DNA of 64,000 bases from Lentisphaeria bacterium UBA4640 (GCA_002405835.1 DHMO01000012.1:1263-65262), one strand, 5' to 3'; counted from the stretch's first letter, positions 50,942-60,247 are shown. Program-made: numbers and translations. The notes: generated by a model not told the origin, from the sequence alone.

Positions 50942-52549
50942 TTACAGTTTTTTCCTTTTTGATGTGTTGGCGGCGAGTTTTACTTCGGCGATGTTTTCCA
51001 TGTAGATGCCGTCATTGGAGCTGGGATCTCCAAATGTGATATCATTTCCGGTAATTTCCGCACCGGTTGTTCCCTGAAGAAGGATGCCGTAGCGTTTTGC
51101 CGTAATGACATTGTCGGCAATACGGATGTTTTTGTGTGCATTTTCCGGAAATACCCGGCAGAGCGGGGCGTTCCCGGCAACAAAAATGCAGTCGCGGTTT
51201 TTCCCACTGAAACGGTTGCCGATGATTTCCACATTGCTTGCGCATCCGCCGGACATCCATTCGTATTCTGTGCTGACTACAATCGGCGGACACTCCGTAT
51301 TTTCGCTTGTGCAGTTTTCTATGCGTCCGGACGCTTTGACGAGTACAGCGCGTCCGCGAGTATATCCGAATGTGCATCCGCGGACAAGAAAGCCGTTGCC
51401 GCAGGCGGAATTCGACATGATGACGGAACCCGTCGGCATAGGGACTTCACGGTCAAGCTCCACTTCATAGACTGTATGAAAGCGGTCTCTGGTGTATTCA
51501 ACAAGCGGAAGTGTATTGATGTACTCTCTGTCCTTTTCCGTAAGTTCACCGGCATACCGGACGGAGACAGCGGTTGCGTCCGGAGGACACTGTCCGTCGG
51601 GGTACATGATCTGGATGGAATCGCCCGCCTTTGTGTTGACTCCCTGTTCGCAGACGAGCACGCGCAGTTTTCTGCCGTCCCGCTGAGTGACAAGGTTGTA
51701 GACCCCGGAGATGTTGACGCAGTCGTCGCAGTGATACCTTGCGGTGCAGTCAAGAATTTGAGGCCCGACAACCGCGTTTTTGATAACGAATGCATCATGA
51801 TTTCCGCTGCGCAGGCGCGGAATGGCGCGTTTGACGATATCCTCTTCCGGAGCCCGCCGGTCGACACGGCAGCTTTGATATGTTGTCCGTTCGCACCAGA
51901 ATTCACGGAAAGCCACGCCGCCGGGAGTGCTGTAAACGGTGACATTTTCCACGCGGCAGTTTGTGCAATGACGCAATTCCACGGTACATTCATCGTCGAA
52001 GAAGTCGCGCACCACCGGCGGGTTTGTATTGAGACTGAAAACGGCAATGTCCCCGACGGAGCCTTTGCGGTCGAGCCCGCCGGTTATCCGGTAACAGTTG
52101 TTTTCTACAAGCCTGACGGAGAGTTCGCCCCGGTAGCGCATGGGGTTGACAATTTCATATGTGTTTCCGCTGTAGACCTGAACCGGCCAGACGGTGAGAT
52201 CGCGGCTGTCAAGTTTTTCGACTGGATAGCCGTCGAAAATTTTGACAAGCCAGTTTCCGTCCGCATCCGATTCAATGATACGTCCCTGAGTGTACGGGAG
52301 CGGATCATAATCAAGAACAGCGTTTTTGATTGTTACGTCTGAACAGTTTTCCAGCAGGAAAAATCCCCAGCGGGCCAGACCGATCAGATCCGATCCGGAA
52401 AAATCAATTTCCACACCGGTTAAGTTTTTCAGCAGGAAAAATTTGTGACCGCAATCCTCCAGGCGGTAAACTCCCTTTGGAATGACGATTTTGTTTTTCC
52501 CCGCGGCAAGTTCGCGTTCTATGAACGCGATCGGGTTAATTGAGTTCAT
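50942..52549 (-). CDS. Right-handed parallel beta-helix protein, possibly a cytoplasmic polysaccharide enzyme
   Basis: The 535-residue protein is built of beta-helix repeats (LKNLTGVEIDFSGSDLIGLA, NCSDVTIKNAVLDYD, CRVENVTVYSTPGG, NVEIIGNRFSGKNRDCIFV, NIRIADNVITAKRYGILLQG). FVIKNAVVGPQILDCTARYHCDDCVNIS contains an Asp pair in a DD.VN context reminiscent of GH28-like catalysis. The N-terminus (MNSINPIAFIERELAAGKNK) is not a signal peptide, so it should stay in the cytoplasm. Similar proteins belong to GH110-like alpha-galactosidase or other beta-helix families; the present family cannot be fixed by eye. It is a middle gene of the eight-gene operon, 33 bases after the SDR gene. Confidence 0.65.
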   Translation of the reverse strand: MNSINPIAFIERELAAGKNKIVIPKGVYRLEDCGHKFFLLKNLTGVEIDFSGSDLIGLARWGFFLLENCSDVTIKNAVLDYDPLPYTQGRIIESDADGNWLVKIFDGYPVEKLDSRDLTVWPVQVYSGNTYEIVNPMRYRGELSVRLVENNCYRITGGLDRKGSVGDIAVFSLNTNPPVVRDFFDDECTVELRHCTNCRVENVTVYSTPGGVAFREFWCERTTYQSCRVDRRAPEEDIVKRAIPRLRSGNHDAFVIKNAVVGPQILDCTARYHCDDCVNISGVYNLVTQRDGRKLRVLVCEQGVNTKAGDSIQIMYPDGQCPPDATAVSVRYAGELTEKDREYINTLPLVEYTRDRFHTVYEVELDREVPMPTGSVIMSNSACGNGFLVRGCTFGYTRGRAVLVKASGRIENCTSENTECPPIVVSTEYEWMSGGCASNVEIIGNRFSGKNRDCIFVAGNAPLCRVFPENAHKNIRIADNVITAKRYGILLQGTTGAEITGNDITFGDPSSNDGIYMENIAEVKLAANTSKRKKL

Positions 52550-52582
52550 AACAGCTCCTTTTTTGGTTTAAGAGTTTATTTT

Positions 52583-53356
52583 TCATTTAGCCGTCCTGGC
52601 CAGTTTGCGTGAGACTCCTCCGTCGGCAATCAGGGTCTGTCCGGTGATGAACGAAGAACGTTCACTTGCGAGAAACAGCGCGAGTTCGCCGATGTCGCGC
52701 GGCTCGCCGATGCGTCCGAGCGGAATGCCGGATGCGATCTCCTCCCGGTTGAATCCCGGGGCGTTCGACATGCGCGGAACTTCGATGTAGCCCGGCGCAA
52801 TCGTGTTCAGCCGGATCCGGTCTTTGCCGCACTCCAGAGCCAGTTCTCCGGTCATGGAGTGGATCGCCCCCTTGCTCATCGCGTAGAGCGTGCGTCCCGG
52901 AACGGTGGTGTCCATCTGCACCGAACCGAGGTTGATGATGCTGCCGCCGGAAATGTTGTTCCGCATCCGTTTGATTTCGTTCAGACAGCAGAACAGGGTT
53001 CCGCGGATATTCATGTCCGTGAGCTTTTCGTAAGTTTCATATGTCACTTCGTCGAGCGGCATGAATCCGGGATCCCATCCGGCGTTGTTGACGGCGGCGT
53101 CGAGCCCGCCGAGCACGCGGTCGACTTCCGCGAACAGCGCATCAATTCCCTCTTTCGTCCTGAGGTCGGCGCGGAATATATGGACGTTTCCTCCGCGGTC
53201 CGCAAGGCGCTTCCGGAGCGCTTCTCCCTCTTCGGGAGAGGTGCGGTAATGAAGCAGAAGTTCCGCCCCGTTTTCCGCGAACACCTCCGCGATGCCGACG
53301 CCGATTCCCTTTGCGGAACCGGTGATGAGCACGCGTTTGCCTTCGAGTTCCTTCAT
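52583..53356 (-). CDS. Short-chain dehydrogenase/reductase (SDR)
   Basis: The 257-residue protein has TGSAKGIG at 12-19 (NAD(P) binding), NNAG at 90-93, Ser145, Tyr158 and Lys162 (SxxxYxxxK-type triad with YAMSK), and a C-terminal FITGQTLIADGG. This is a classical SDR of the FabG/glucose dehydrogenase-like group. In this operon, with an IlvD/Edd-type dehydratase and a DapA-type aldolase, it probably oxidises a sugar or reduces a keto-sugar acid. Which one cannot be read from the sequence. Its start overlaps the stop codon of the upstream GH28-like gene by four bases, so the two are translationally coupled. Confidence 0.9.
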   Translation of the reverse strand: MKELEGKRVLITGSAKGIGVGIAEVFAENGAELLLHYRTSPEEGEALRKRLADRGGNVHIFRADLRTKEGIDALFAEVDRVLGGLDAAVNNAGWDPGFMPLDEVTYETYEKLTDMNIRGTLFCCLNEIKRMRNNISGGSIINLGSVQMDTTVPGRTLYAMSKGAIHSMTGELALECGKDRIRLNTIAPGYIEVPRMSNAPGFNREEIASGIPLGRIGEPRDIGELALFLASERSSFITGQTLIADGGVSRKLARTAK

Positions 53357-55386
53357 TTTGTATTCTCCAGGTGAATGTTTCGGGTAAATTCATTTGCCGC
53401 AATTTCCAAAGGCTTGTGCAGCTGAAGATTGTCGGCTTTGAGGTTCTGAATCATAGAGTCTTCATTCCAGCCGAAGATATTGACTTTGCAGGTGTCGTTT
53501 TCTACGCGGATGTTCCGGAAGAGAACCCCGTCGACACTTCCGCAAACGGGATCGCTCTTGTAGGACGAGGGTTCTCCAAGCAGACGGAAGTCGATGAGGT
53601 TTTGCCATGCTTTCCCTTCGATATCGATATTCTCATACAGAACATTGTGGACGAGTTCATGGTCTGCGACATGAAGAGAGAAGGCGGAACGTCCGCCGAG
53701 AATCAGCGAGCTGTCGCGGAATGTGATGTTTTCCAGCAGATCCGCCTGCGAAGTGTAACCGATTTCAAATCCGTTTGCGCAGTCGTTCCACAGTATGCAG
53801 TTACGGAACATGAGGTTGCGTGAAATCATGCCGGCTGCGCGGCGGGTTTTGATTGCAACACAGTCGTCCATTGACTTGATGAAGCAATGTTCGGCAAGGA
53901 AATCGTTGACGGAACGCGGCTGGAGCCCGTCGTCGTTGATGACCCATGCGAGAATTTTGAAATTGCGTATTGTCATGTGTGCGGTTCCTGCGACGACGAC
54001 CGCCCAGAATTCCGGATCATAGAGCACGGGGCCGTCAATCAGAATATCAGTTCCCTGCCAGAAGAAACAAGTTCCCTCTTCGCCGCGGCTCTGCCAGTTT
54101 TCCCCTGTTTTGCGTTCCTGAAATGAAGCGTCTATGACACCATGCCCGGTGACTGCCGTGTGTTCACATTCTTCCGCGACGATTCCGCAGCGGAGCACTG
54201 CACCGCGGGAAAGGTGATATGTCCGGTTGGATTGCAGATGCAGTTTTCCGCCTTCGAACTCATGGAGTCCCGGCGCGAAATCAAGGACCTCTTCGGATGC
54301 TCTTTCGAGCTCTTCGCGGGAGTGAAATCCGGGGGCAAGGGTACGGAGACTGCACCCGGAAAGCGGTTTTTCCATCGCATCGGCGAAAATATAGACCGTC
54401 GCCCGGGGAAGGACAGGTGAATCGTAATTGATTTCAAGACAGCCGTAGCGCGGCGTTTCGAGTGTCAGTTCCACACTGTTCCCCTGAATTGCGACGGGAA
54501 CGGATTCGCGCATGGATGGCCGGAACCGTGCATCTTTAACGGGAAAGCGGAACTCCAGGTGCAAATCCGTTTCACAGGCTGCATCAAAACTGAGCCAGCC
54601 CTCGCAGCCGCCGTTTTCATGCGGGAAGGTACTGTTGGAATCGGTGAAAACGGTTGCGATCGGGTGGAAAAAGTTTTTATGATGCTCGCGGATCCGGGCA
54701 GTGAATTCTGCTTTGGGGAGAGGAAGAACGGCGTTGAAGCGCAGTTTTGCCGGATCGGGGGTAAAATCAAGACGTTCCACGCGGGATACGCCCGGTTGAT
54801 GCGGTTCTTCACATTGGCGGATCATGAGAATCGGACGGTGCAGATCATGTTTGAGATACGGATAGACGAAGAGCGCCCAGCCGAAGATTTCCATTTCGCT
54901 CATTCCTTTTGTATCGCGCGGATAGAGCTCCCAGATTGCGATATGCGGCATATCAGCGAATGTTTTGCCATTGATCGTGTTTTTACGGCGGATCAATTCG
55001 AGTGTGTAGGTTTCAAATTTTGCCGTATAGCGGATTCGCAGGTCGGGCAGCCAACGCCAGTCTGAGATGCCGCTTTTCAGTTCCCAGCGCAAGTGAGGAT
55101 CAATCCCGACGGTGAATCCGCGCACCTCTGTTTCTGCAAAAAACAGATCAAGGAGATACAGCCCTTCCGCTTTGACAAGATGCCCGTCAGAATCCGCAAT
55201 CAGGTCTTCATCAAGTCTCAGTTCAATGTGATTGAATCCTTCCTTTTCGAGCTTCGCAAGATCCGTGCGGAGGGCTTCTGCCGAATCCGGGAGAATATAG
55301 TCCGCCGGGATGAGTTGGAGGGGGCTGTAATCACCGCCGCACAGCAGCCCGTTTACAACCCGGAACGGGGTTGAGTGCATTTTCAT
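53353..55386 (-). CDS. GH28-like beta-helix glycoside hydrolase with N-terminal accessory domain, cytoplasmic
   Basis: The 677-residue protein has an N-terminal region of about 330 residues of unknown type (FRVVNGLLCGGDYSPLQLI onward, with beta-sandwich-like PLPKAEFTARIREHHKN) and then a GH28-like beta-helix: LSRGAVLRCGIVAEECEH, VTGHGVIDASF, ILAWVINDDGLQPRS, HCFIKSMDDCVAIKTRR and DCANGFEIGYTSQ. The NDDG, DDC and NGFEIG segments stand where GH28 has NTDG, DD and HG...G. No signal peptide. It should act on imported oligouronides or a related substrate. It is coupled by four-base overlaps to both the aldolase gene before it and the SDR gene after it, a tightly coordinated three-gene block. Confidence 0.8.
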   Translation of the reverse strand: MKMHSTPFRVVNGLLCGGDYSPLQLIPADYILPDSAEALRTDLAKLEKEGFNHIELRLDEDLIADSDGHLVKAEGLYLLDLFFAETEVRGFTVGIDPHLRWELKSGISDWRWLPDLRIRYTAKFETYTLELIRRKNTINGKTFADMPHIAIWELYPRDTKGMSEMEIFGWALFVYPYLKHDLHRPILMIRQCEEPHQPGVSRVERLDFTPDPAKLRFNAVLPLPKAEFTARIREHHKNFFHPIATVFTDSNSTFPHENGGCEGWLSFDAACETDLHLEFRFPVKDARFRPSMRESVPVAIQGNSVELTLETPRYGCLEINYDSPVLPRATVYIFADAMEKPLSGCSLRTLAPGFHSREELERASEEVLDFAPGLHEFEGGKLHLQSNRTYHLSRGAVLRCGIVAEECEHTAVTGHGVIDASFQERKTGENWQSRGEEGTCFFWQGTDILIDGPVLYDPEFWAVVVAGTAHMTIRNFKILAWVINDDGLQPRSVNDFLAEHCFIKSMDDCVAIKTRRAAGMISRNLMFRNCILWNDCANGFEIGYTSQADLLENITFRDSSLILGGRSAFSLHVADHELVHNVLYENIDIEGKAWQNLIDFRLLGEPSSYKSDPVCGSVDGVLFRNIRVENDTCKVNIFGWNEDSMIQNLKADNLQLHKPLEIAANEFTRNIHLENTK

Positions 55387-56285
55387 TTCACAAACTCCGT
55401 TTCGATCATCCGGTAAAGTTCGTCGAACAGCCGGTCGGCGACGGGATCGGCGACGTAACCCGGATGGCGGCAGTACGCGGAGGAGATGAATCCGCGGCGG
55501 CGCAGAATCTCTTTTTCATAGTGAATAATCATTTCCACGTTCTGACGGATATGGTTGAGCAGGGCGTTGAGCTTGTCGTGCACGCGCTGCGCTTCAGCGT
55601 CGTTTCCCGCAAGAAGGGCGTCCCAGATTTTGCGATAGACGTCCGGCATGGAGGGACCCGGCATGACGCCGTATGCGCCCCGGCGGAATCCTTCGATCAT
55701 CTGGAATCCGGCGTTGCCGACGAAGATTTTGCGGTCGGCGGGCAGCAGTTTCGAGAGCGCCGCAATGTAGGCTCCCGGCGGTTTGCACTCAATCTTGAAA
55801 TACGCAAGATTCTGATGTTTGGCGGCGAGTCCGGCAAGAATTTCGGGCGCGATTGCAACCCCGGTCTGCTCCGGCGCGTACTGGAACATGACGGGGATTT
55901 TCACGCTCGAACAGACCGCGTCGATGTGTGCGAACAGCGCCGCTCCGCCGGGTTTGAGGAAGAACGGCGGAAGAACCATCATGCAGTCCGCGCCGGAGGC
56001 TTCGATGTGTTTTGCCCACTTCACCGCGACTTCGGTTGAATGCCGTGTGTTGGAGATGATCGCGGGAACGCCGTTTGCATGGCAGACCCGGACGGTGCTT
56101 TCGATGAGCTGGCACTCCTCTTCGTAATCCATTTTGTAGTATTCGCCCGCGATTCCGAAGAGCGTGAGCGCCTGGGCGCCGCGTTTGATGAGTTCCGCGC
56201 AGCAGGATTCATATTCCTGACAGTCGACTTCGCCGTTTGCGTTGTAGACGGCGGGGGCAATCGGGCAGATTCCTTTGATTTCCAT
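55383..56285 (-). CDS. DapA/N-acetylneuraminate lyase-family aldolase
   Basis: The 300-residue protein has the class I aldolase fold of the dihydrodipicolinate synthase family: TLFGIAGEYYKM (GxxGE-type carboxylate-binding loop), PVMFQYAPEQTG with catalytic Tyr136, and NLAYFKIECKPPG with Schiff-base Lys164. In this operon, next to an IlvD/Edd-type dehydratase, it is more likely to split or dehydrate a 2-keto-3-deoxy sugar acid than to make dipicolinate. Such enzymes give pyruvate plus an aldehyde. GGAAAC-rich spacing of 18 bases separates it from the dehydratase gene. Specificity is inferred. Confidence 0.88.
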   Translation of the reverse strand: MEIKGICPIAPAVYNANGEVDCQEYESCCAELIKRGAQALTLFGIAGEYYKMDYEEECQLIESTVRVCHANGVPAIISNTRHSTEVAVKWAKHIEASGADCMMVLPPFFLKPGGAALFAHIDAVCSSVKIPVMFQYAPEQTGVAIAPEILAGLAAKHQNLAYFKIECKPPGAYIAALSKLLPADRKIFVGNAGFQMIEGFRRGAYGVMPGPSMPDVYRKIWDALLAGNDAEAQRVHDKLNALLNHIRQNVEMIIHYEKEILRRRGFISSAYCRHPGYVADPVADRLFDELYRMIETEFVK

Positions 56286-56303
56286 GATTCAGTTTCCTTT
56301 CTT

Positions 56304-57980
56304 TCAGAGGTAGGGGAAGTCGCAGCCTTTGTCGGCCTGCATGACGTTGTCGATGTAGTGACGCACAAATCCGCGCTCGAATTTTTCTTTCGGCTCGAAT
56401 TTCGCCTCTTTCAGACGCGCTTCAATCTGCTCCGGCGTGAGTTCGACGTTGAGAATGCCGCGGTCGACGTCCATTTCGATGATGTCGCCGTTCCGCACCG
56501 CGCCGAGCGGTCCGCCGTCGCACGCTTCCGGGCAGACGTGGAGGACGACGGTTCCGAATGCGCCGCCGCTCATGCGGGAGTCGGTGATGCGGACATAATC
56601 GTTGATTCCGCGCTTGTGCATTTTCGGGGGAATCGGCATGTAGTTTCCGAATTCGGGCATTCCGGGTGCGCCTTTCGGACCGTAGCCGCGCAGAATGACC
56701 GCTTTGTTTTCATCCATATCGGATTCCGGGTCGAGCAGGTATTTTTCCGCTTCGGCGAGGGTGTCGAAGACGCGCGCCTCTCCGCGGAACTTCATGATGG
56801 AAGCCGCGGAACGTTTGATCACCGCGCCGCGCGGCGCAAGATTGCCGTGAAGAACGGCGATTCCGCCTTCCGGTTTCAGCGGCTTGTCAAACGGGGCAAT
56901 CACTTCCGGAAGATATGGTGTCTGCACATTTTTAAGATTTTCTTTCAAGGTCTTGCCGGTAACAGTCAGCACATCTGTGTGGAGCAGCGGTTCGAGTTCC
57001 TTCATGAGAGCCGGAACGCCGCCCGCCTGATGGAATTCGATTCCGACCGTTCCCTTGCCGGATGGCTTGACGTCGACGAGTACGCGGGTGCGTTCGCTGA
57101 TTTTCTGGAATTCGTCGAGTTTGAGTTCGATTCCCGCGCGTCGCGCGATTGCGGTGAGATGGATGATGAGGTTGGTGGAACCGCCGGAACTCATGAGCAC
57201 GGTGATGCAGTTTTCGATCGCTTCCCTGGTGACGATGTCGGTCGGTTTGATGTCGCGGCGGATGAGCTCCATGATCTGGCGTCCGGTCTCTTCCGCATAA
57301 CGCATTTTTTCGGCGGAGACTGCGAGGGCGGAAGCGCTTCCGGGGAGGGAGAGTCCGAGCGATTCGGTGGCGCACTGCATGCTGTTCGCGGTTCCCATGA
57401 TCGGACACGCTCCGACGCTTCCGTAGAGACAGCCTTCCGCCTGTTTGAGGTCGTCTTCGCCGAGTTCTCCGGCAAGATAACGGGTCCAGAGCTTGAAACT
57501 GTCGGTTCCGCAGGCGAGGGATTCGCCCTTGTAGTTTCCGGGGAGCATGGGGCCGCCGGGGAGGAAGATCATCGGTTTGTTTGCGGAAACAGCCGCCATG
57601 AGCTGCGCGGGAACGTTTTTGTCGCACGAGCCGAGAAGGATCACGCCGTCGAACGGGTGACGCGCAATCAGCTCTTCGGTGGTGATGGAGAGGAGGTTGC
57701 GGTAGATCAGGCTTGAAATGTCGAAAAAGACTTCGCAGATCGACATCGTGTTGACTTCGAGCGGGAATCCGCCTGCGGCCCAGACTCCGCGCTTGACGGC
57801 GTCGGCAAGCTGACGGAAGTTGTAGTGTCCCGGGTTGGTTTCCGCCCAGGTGTTGACGATTCCGACGATGGGTTTTTCGAGGTCGGCGTCCGTGTAGCCC
57901 ATGGATTTGATGAGGGCGCGGCGGAGCAGACACTGGCGCGTACCCGGTTTGAGCCAGGTTTTCGAACTGGAGTTCTGCAT
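56304..57980 (-). CDS. IlvD/Edd-family dehydratase, likely sugar-acid dehydratase
   Basis: The 558-residue protein has the family motifs PIVGIVNTWAETNPGHYNF, GGFPLEVNTMSICE, ILLGSCDKNVPAQLMA with Cys119, GSVGACPIMGTANSM with Cys192, SSGGSTNLIIHLTA and SMRMSGGAFGT-like SRMSGGAFGTVVLHVCPE. Two iron-sulfur ligands are clear. The position that is Cys in pentonate dehydratases (NPC) is Gly here (NPGH), as in many IlvD-type members. It removes water from an aldonic acid or a dihydroxy acid. The operon (aldolase, SDR, GHs, GntR regulator) points to a sugar acid rather than branched-chain amino acid synthesis; this is inference. It follows the regulator gene by 15 bases. Confidence 0.88.
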   Translation of the reverse strand: MQNSSSKTWLKPGTRQCLLRRALIKSMGYTDADLEKPIVGIVNTWAETNPGHYNFRQLADAVKRGVWAAGGFPLEVNTMSICEVFFDISSLIYRNLLSITTEELIARHPFDGVILLGSCDKNVPAQLMAAVSANKPMIFLPGGPMLPGNYKGESLACGTDSFKLWTRYLAGELGEDDLKQAEGCLYGSVGACPIMGTANSMQCATESLGLSLPGSASALAVSAEKMRYAEETGRQIMELIRRDIKPTDIVTREAIENCITVLMSSGGSTNLIIHLTAIARRAGIELKLDEFQKISERTRVLVDVKPSGKGTVGIEFHQAGGVPALMKELEPLLHTDVLTVTGKTLKENLKNVQTPYLPEVIAPFDKPLKPEGGIAVLHGNLAPRGAVIKRSAASIMKFRGEARVFDTLAEAEKYLLDPESDMDENKAVILRGYGPKGAPGMPEFGNYMPIPPKMHKRGINDYVRITDSRMSGGAFGTVVLHVCPEACDGGPLGAVRNGDIIEMDVDRGILNVELTPEQIEARLKEAKFEPKEKFERGFVRHYIDNVMQADKGCDFPYL

Positions 57981-57995
57981 GTTCTGATCCTTATT

Positions 57996-59030
57996 TTAAG
58001 GTGTTGTCTGAATGAGTTTCGAGGTGAGTTTACGCACGGTGAAGCCGAATTCCGGGTTCTCGATCTGCCGGATCAGAAGTGCGGCGGCTTCGCGTCCGAG
58101 TTCTTCCATCGGCGGTTCGACGGTCAGGAGCGGATGCGGCAGAAACGCGGTCAGAAGCGAATGGTCGAACCCTGAAATGTGCAGATGCGGAATATTGATT
58201 CCGCGTGTCTGGAATGCGCGGATCAGCACGCCTGCGCAGAAGTCGTTGAGACAGCACACCGCGTCCGGGGCTTTCTCAGGCGTGCGGAAAAGTTCGTAAA
58301 ACGTCTCCGTTTCCTTTTCGGAATTCTGATTGGAGATGAACCATTCCGGATGCGGAATCAGACGGCATTTTTTGAGTCCTTCGAGGAAGCCGAGGGTACG
58401 TTCCTTTGCCGCGAGCGGGTTGACGGCGCCGGCTCCGAAAAGCGCAAATCTGCGGCACCCTTCCTTGTAGAAATCGCGAACGATGCCCGTCATGCTTCCC
58501 GCATTTTCGAATGTGAGCAGATTCCCTTTGATGCCGTCGGGCATGCGGATGAGGAACAGAACCGGAATTCCGCACTCTTCCAGCTGGCGATAGGCGTTGA
58601 GATACGCAATTCCGGGGTCTGCGTAGAGAACGATTCCGGCGGGTTTCCGTGCGATGGCGGTGGCGATGATGCGCTCCTGTCCGGCGGCGTCGCCCGCGAG
58701 CGGAATGATGGATGGCAGATAATTTGCCGTGCTTGCCGCAAGACTGAATGTTTTGAGGCTGTCGGCGAAAAAGACAATGTCGTGGCAGAGGAAAACGAGT
58801 TCTTTCGCGATGACTTTTGAGCTTCCCGCGACGACGCTTCCGATGCCGTTCTGTTTGACGATAATGCCGCGTACGGCGAGTTCCGCGAGCGCTCTGCGCA
58901 GAGTCGGTTTGCTGACGCCGAACTTCTCGGCGAGTTCCTGTTCCGATGGAAGTTTCGCTCCTTCGGGCAGGAATCCGAGCTGTTTTTCGAGTTTCCCGAG
59001 CAGAGCCTTGTAAATATTTCCGCGAGCCAT
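57996..59030 (-). CDS. GntR/LacI-hybrid transcriptional regulator (AraR type)
   Basis: The 344-residue protein has an N-terminal GntR winged helix (LPEGAKLPSEQELAEKFGVS, KPTLRRALAELAVRGIIVKQ) joined to a C-terminal periplasmic-binding-protein-like effector domain as in LacI (RIIATAIARKPAGIVLYADP, GCRRFALFGAGAVNPLAAKE, PDAVCCLNDFCAGVLIRAF, LHISGFDHSLL). This is the AraR-type arrangement. It is the first gene of a run of eight minus-strand genes with short gaps or overlaps, so it probably controls the operon and itself. AAGGAGC precedes the start. The inducer may be the sugar acid or oligosaccharide handled by the operon. Confidence 0.92.
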   Translation of the reverse strand: MARGNIYKALLGKLEKQLGFLPEGAKLPSEQELAEKFGVSKPTLRRALAELAVRGIIVKQNGIGSVVAGSSKVIAKELVFLCHDIVFFADSLKTFSLAASTANYLPSIIPLAGDAAGQERIIATAIARKPAGIVLYADPGIAYLNAYRQLEECGIPVLFLIRMPDGIKGNLLTFENAGSMTGIVRDFYKEGCRRFALFGAGAVNPLAAKERTLGFLEGLKKCRLIPHPEWFISNQNSEKETETFYELFRTPEKAPDAVCCLNDFCAGVLIRAFQTRGINIPHLHISGFDHSLLTAFLPHPLLTVEPPMEELGREAAALLIRQIENPEFGFTVRKLTSKLIQTTP

Positions 59031-59054
59031 GATTTGCTCCTTGTTTTTTGAAAT

Positions 59055-59083
59055 AGTATAACCGCTCTTTTCTGAAAATGCAA
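59055..59083 (-). promoter_or_regulatory. Promoter of the eight-gene operon
   Basis: TTGCAT (complement of 59078-59083), 17 bases and TATACT (complement of 59055-59060) form a good sigma70 promoter just before the GntR-type regulator gene. I see no strong palindrome in it. The rest of the 180-base gap to azlD holds nothing else I can support. Confidence 0.6.
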
Positions 59084-59210
59084 GTTTAAAAATGCAGAAA
59101 AATAAAAATTATTTTAATGGTTAGTGATTTCTCTGTTCTTCCAGCGTGCAGGCAGAGGATGTTCAGGCTTTGAAATTTTTAGCGGCAGTTTCTTCCGGAC
59201 TGCACCGCTC

Positions 59211-59540
59211 TTAAACGAACACAAACTGCACGAGCAGCATGTACAGAACGGTGCCGACTATGATGGAAAGCAGCGGATTGCGGAATTTCAGATGCAGCAG
59301 AACAACCGTAACGGAGGCCAGCAATTCCGGAAGCGCAAACGGGGCTTGAAGCGGATTCACCGATTTGAAGCAATAAACCACCAGCATCGCAATCGCCCCG
59401 GGCGAGACGACGCGGCCAAGATAAAGCACAATCTCCGGAGGCTTGCGGCCGCCGAACAGAATGAACGGAAACGCCCGCAGAAGAATCGTCACGGCGGACA
59501 TCACTATGACCGCCCAGAAAAGATACCACGCGCCGCTCAT
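59211..59540 (-). CDS. azlD: AzlD-family branched-chain amino acid export subunit
   Basis: The 109-residue membrane protein has four hydrophobic stretches (YLFWAVIVMSAVTILLRAF, LYLGRVVSPGAIAMLVVYCF, ASVTVVLLHLKF, LLSIIVGTVLYMLLVQFVFV) and the family FPF and SPGA features. AzlD pairs with AzlC to export branched-chain amino acids or their analogues across the inner membrane. Its ATG overlaps the azlC stop codon by four bases. It is the last gene of the operon with azlC and a 5'-nucleotidase, divergent from ilvB. Confidence 0.88.
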   Translation of the reverse strand: MSGAWYLFWAVIVMSAVTILLRAFPFILFGGRKPPEIVLYLGRVVSPGAIAMLVVYCFKSVNPLQAPFALPELLASVTVVLLHLKFRNPLLSIIVGTVLYMLLVQFVFV

Positions 59541-60235
59541 GCCGCAGCCTCCTTTTCATCCAGGCGCCTGCGGAGAAGCAGGAATCCTGTCAGCATCAGA
59601 ATCATTGCGGGAATCAGCATGTTGTCCGCACCGAAAATGATGCGGCAGAGGAGCGTTGCCCCGCCGCCGATCAGAGAGGGAATGCGGTTGCGCTTGTCCA
59701 GACACTGATCCGTCAGAATCACCAGGAAGAGCGCCGTCATGGCAAAGTCGATTCCCTTTTTGTTGAATGTCATCCAGTGTCCCGCGATGCTGCCGACCAG
59801 ACAGCCGGTGATCCAGTAGCAGTGATCGAGCATGGCGATTGCAAGACAGTACGCCGTCGAATCTTCGCCTTCCGGAACCTTGTTTTCGACCTGGAGCGCG
59901 TAGGTCTCATCCGTCAGCGCGGTAATCATGTAGAGTTTCTTCCAGCCTTTGCCTTCAAAACGTTCGATCAGCGCGAAGCCGTACATGGCGTAGCGGATGT
60001 TGATGAAGAGGGTCAGCAGGGCGACTTTGAGCAGGGGAAGTCCCGCGTTCAGGATGTCGACTGCGGCAAACTGCATGCTTCCGGAGTAGATGGTTACGCT
60101 CATCAGCAGACTCCAGAACGCGCCGAGTCCGGCATTGGCGTCGAGCAGAATGCCGAATGCACAGCCCATCGCGAGGTATCCCGCGAGGACAGGCAGCGAG
60201 GCAATGAATGCGGCTTTGAATACTTTTTTCGTCAT
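59537..60235 (-). CDS. azlC: AzlC-family branched-chain amino acid export permease
   Basis: The 232-residue protein has about five to six membrane segments (ASLPVLAGYLAMGCAFGILL, FWSLLMSVTIYSGSMQFAAV, PLLKVALLTLFINIRYAMYG) and the AzlC signature YSGSMQFAAV and FINIRYAMYG, plus TDETYAL. It forms the large subunit of a branched-chain amino acid exporter with AzlD. It overlaps azlD by four bases and follows the 5'-nucleotidase gene by 12 bases. The divergent gene is ilvB, so export and synthesis of valine, leucine or isoleucine sit back to back. Confidence 0.92.
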   Translation of the reverse strand: MTKKVFKAAFIASLPVLAGYLAMGCAFGILLDANAGLGAFWSLLMSVTIYSGSMQFAAVDILNAGLPLLKVALLTLFINIRYAMYGFALIERFEGKGWKKLYMITALTDETYALQVENKVPEGEDSTAYCLAIAMLDHCYWITGCLVGSIAGHWMTFNKKGIDFAMTALFLVILTDQCLDKRNRIPSLIGGGATLLCRIIFGADNMLIPAMILMLTGFLLLRRRLDEKEAAA

Positions 60236-60247
60236 GGGAAAATAGGG

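Noticed and set aside
56040..57716. Plus-strand open frame of 558 codons
   Set aside because: It is antisense to the aldolase and dehydratase genes and shows no protein family motifs.
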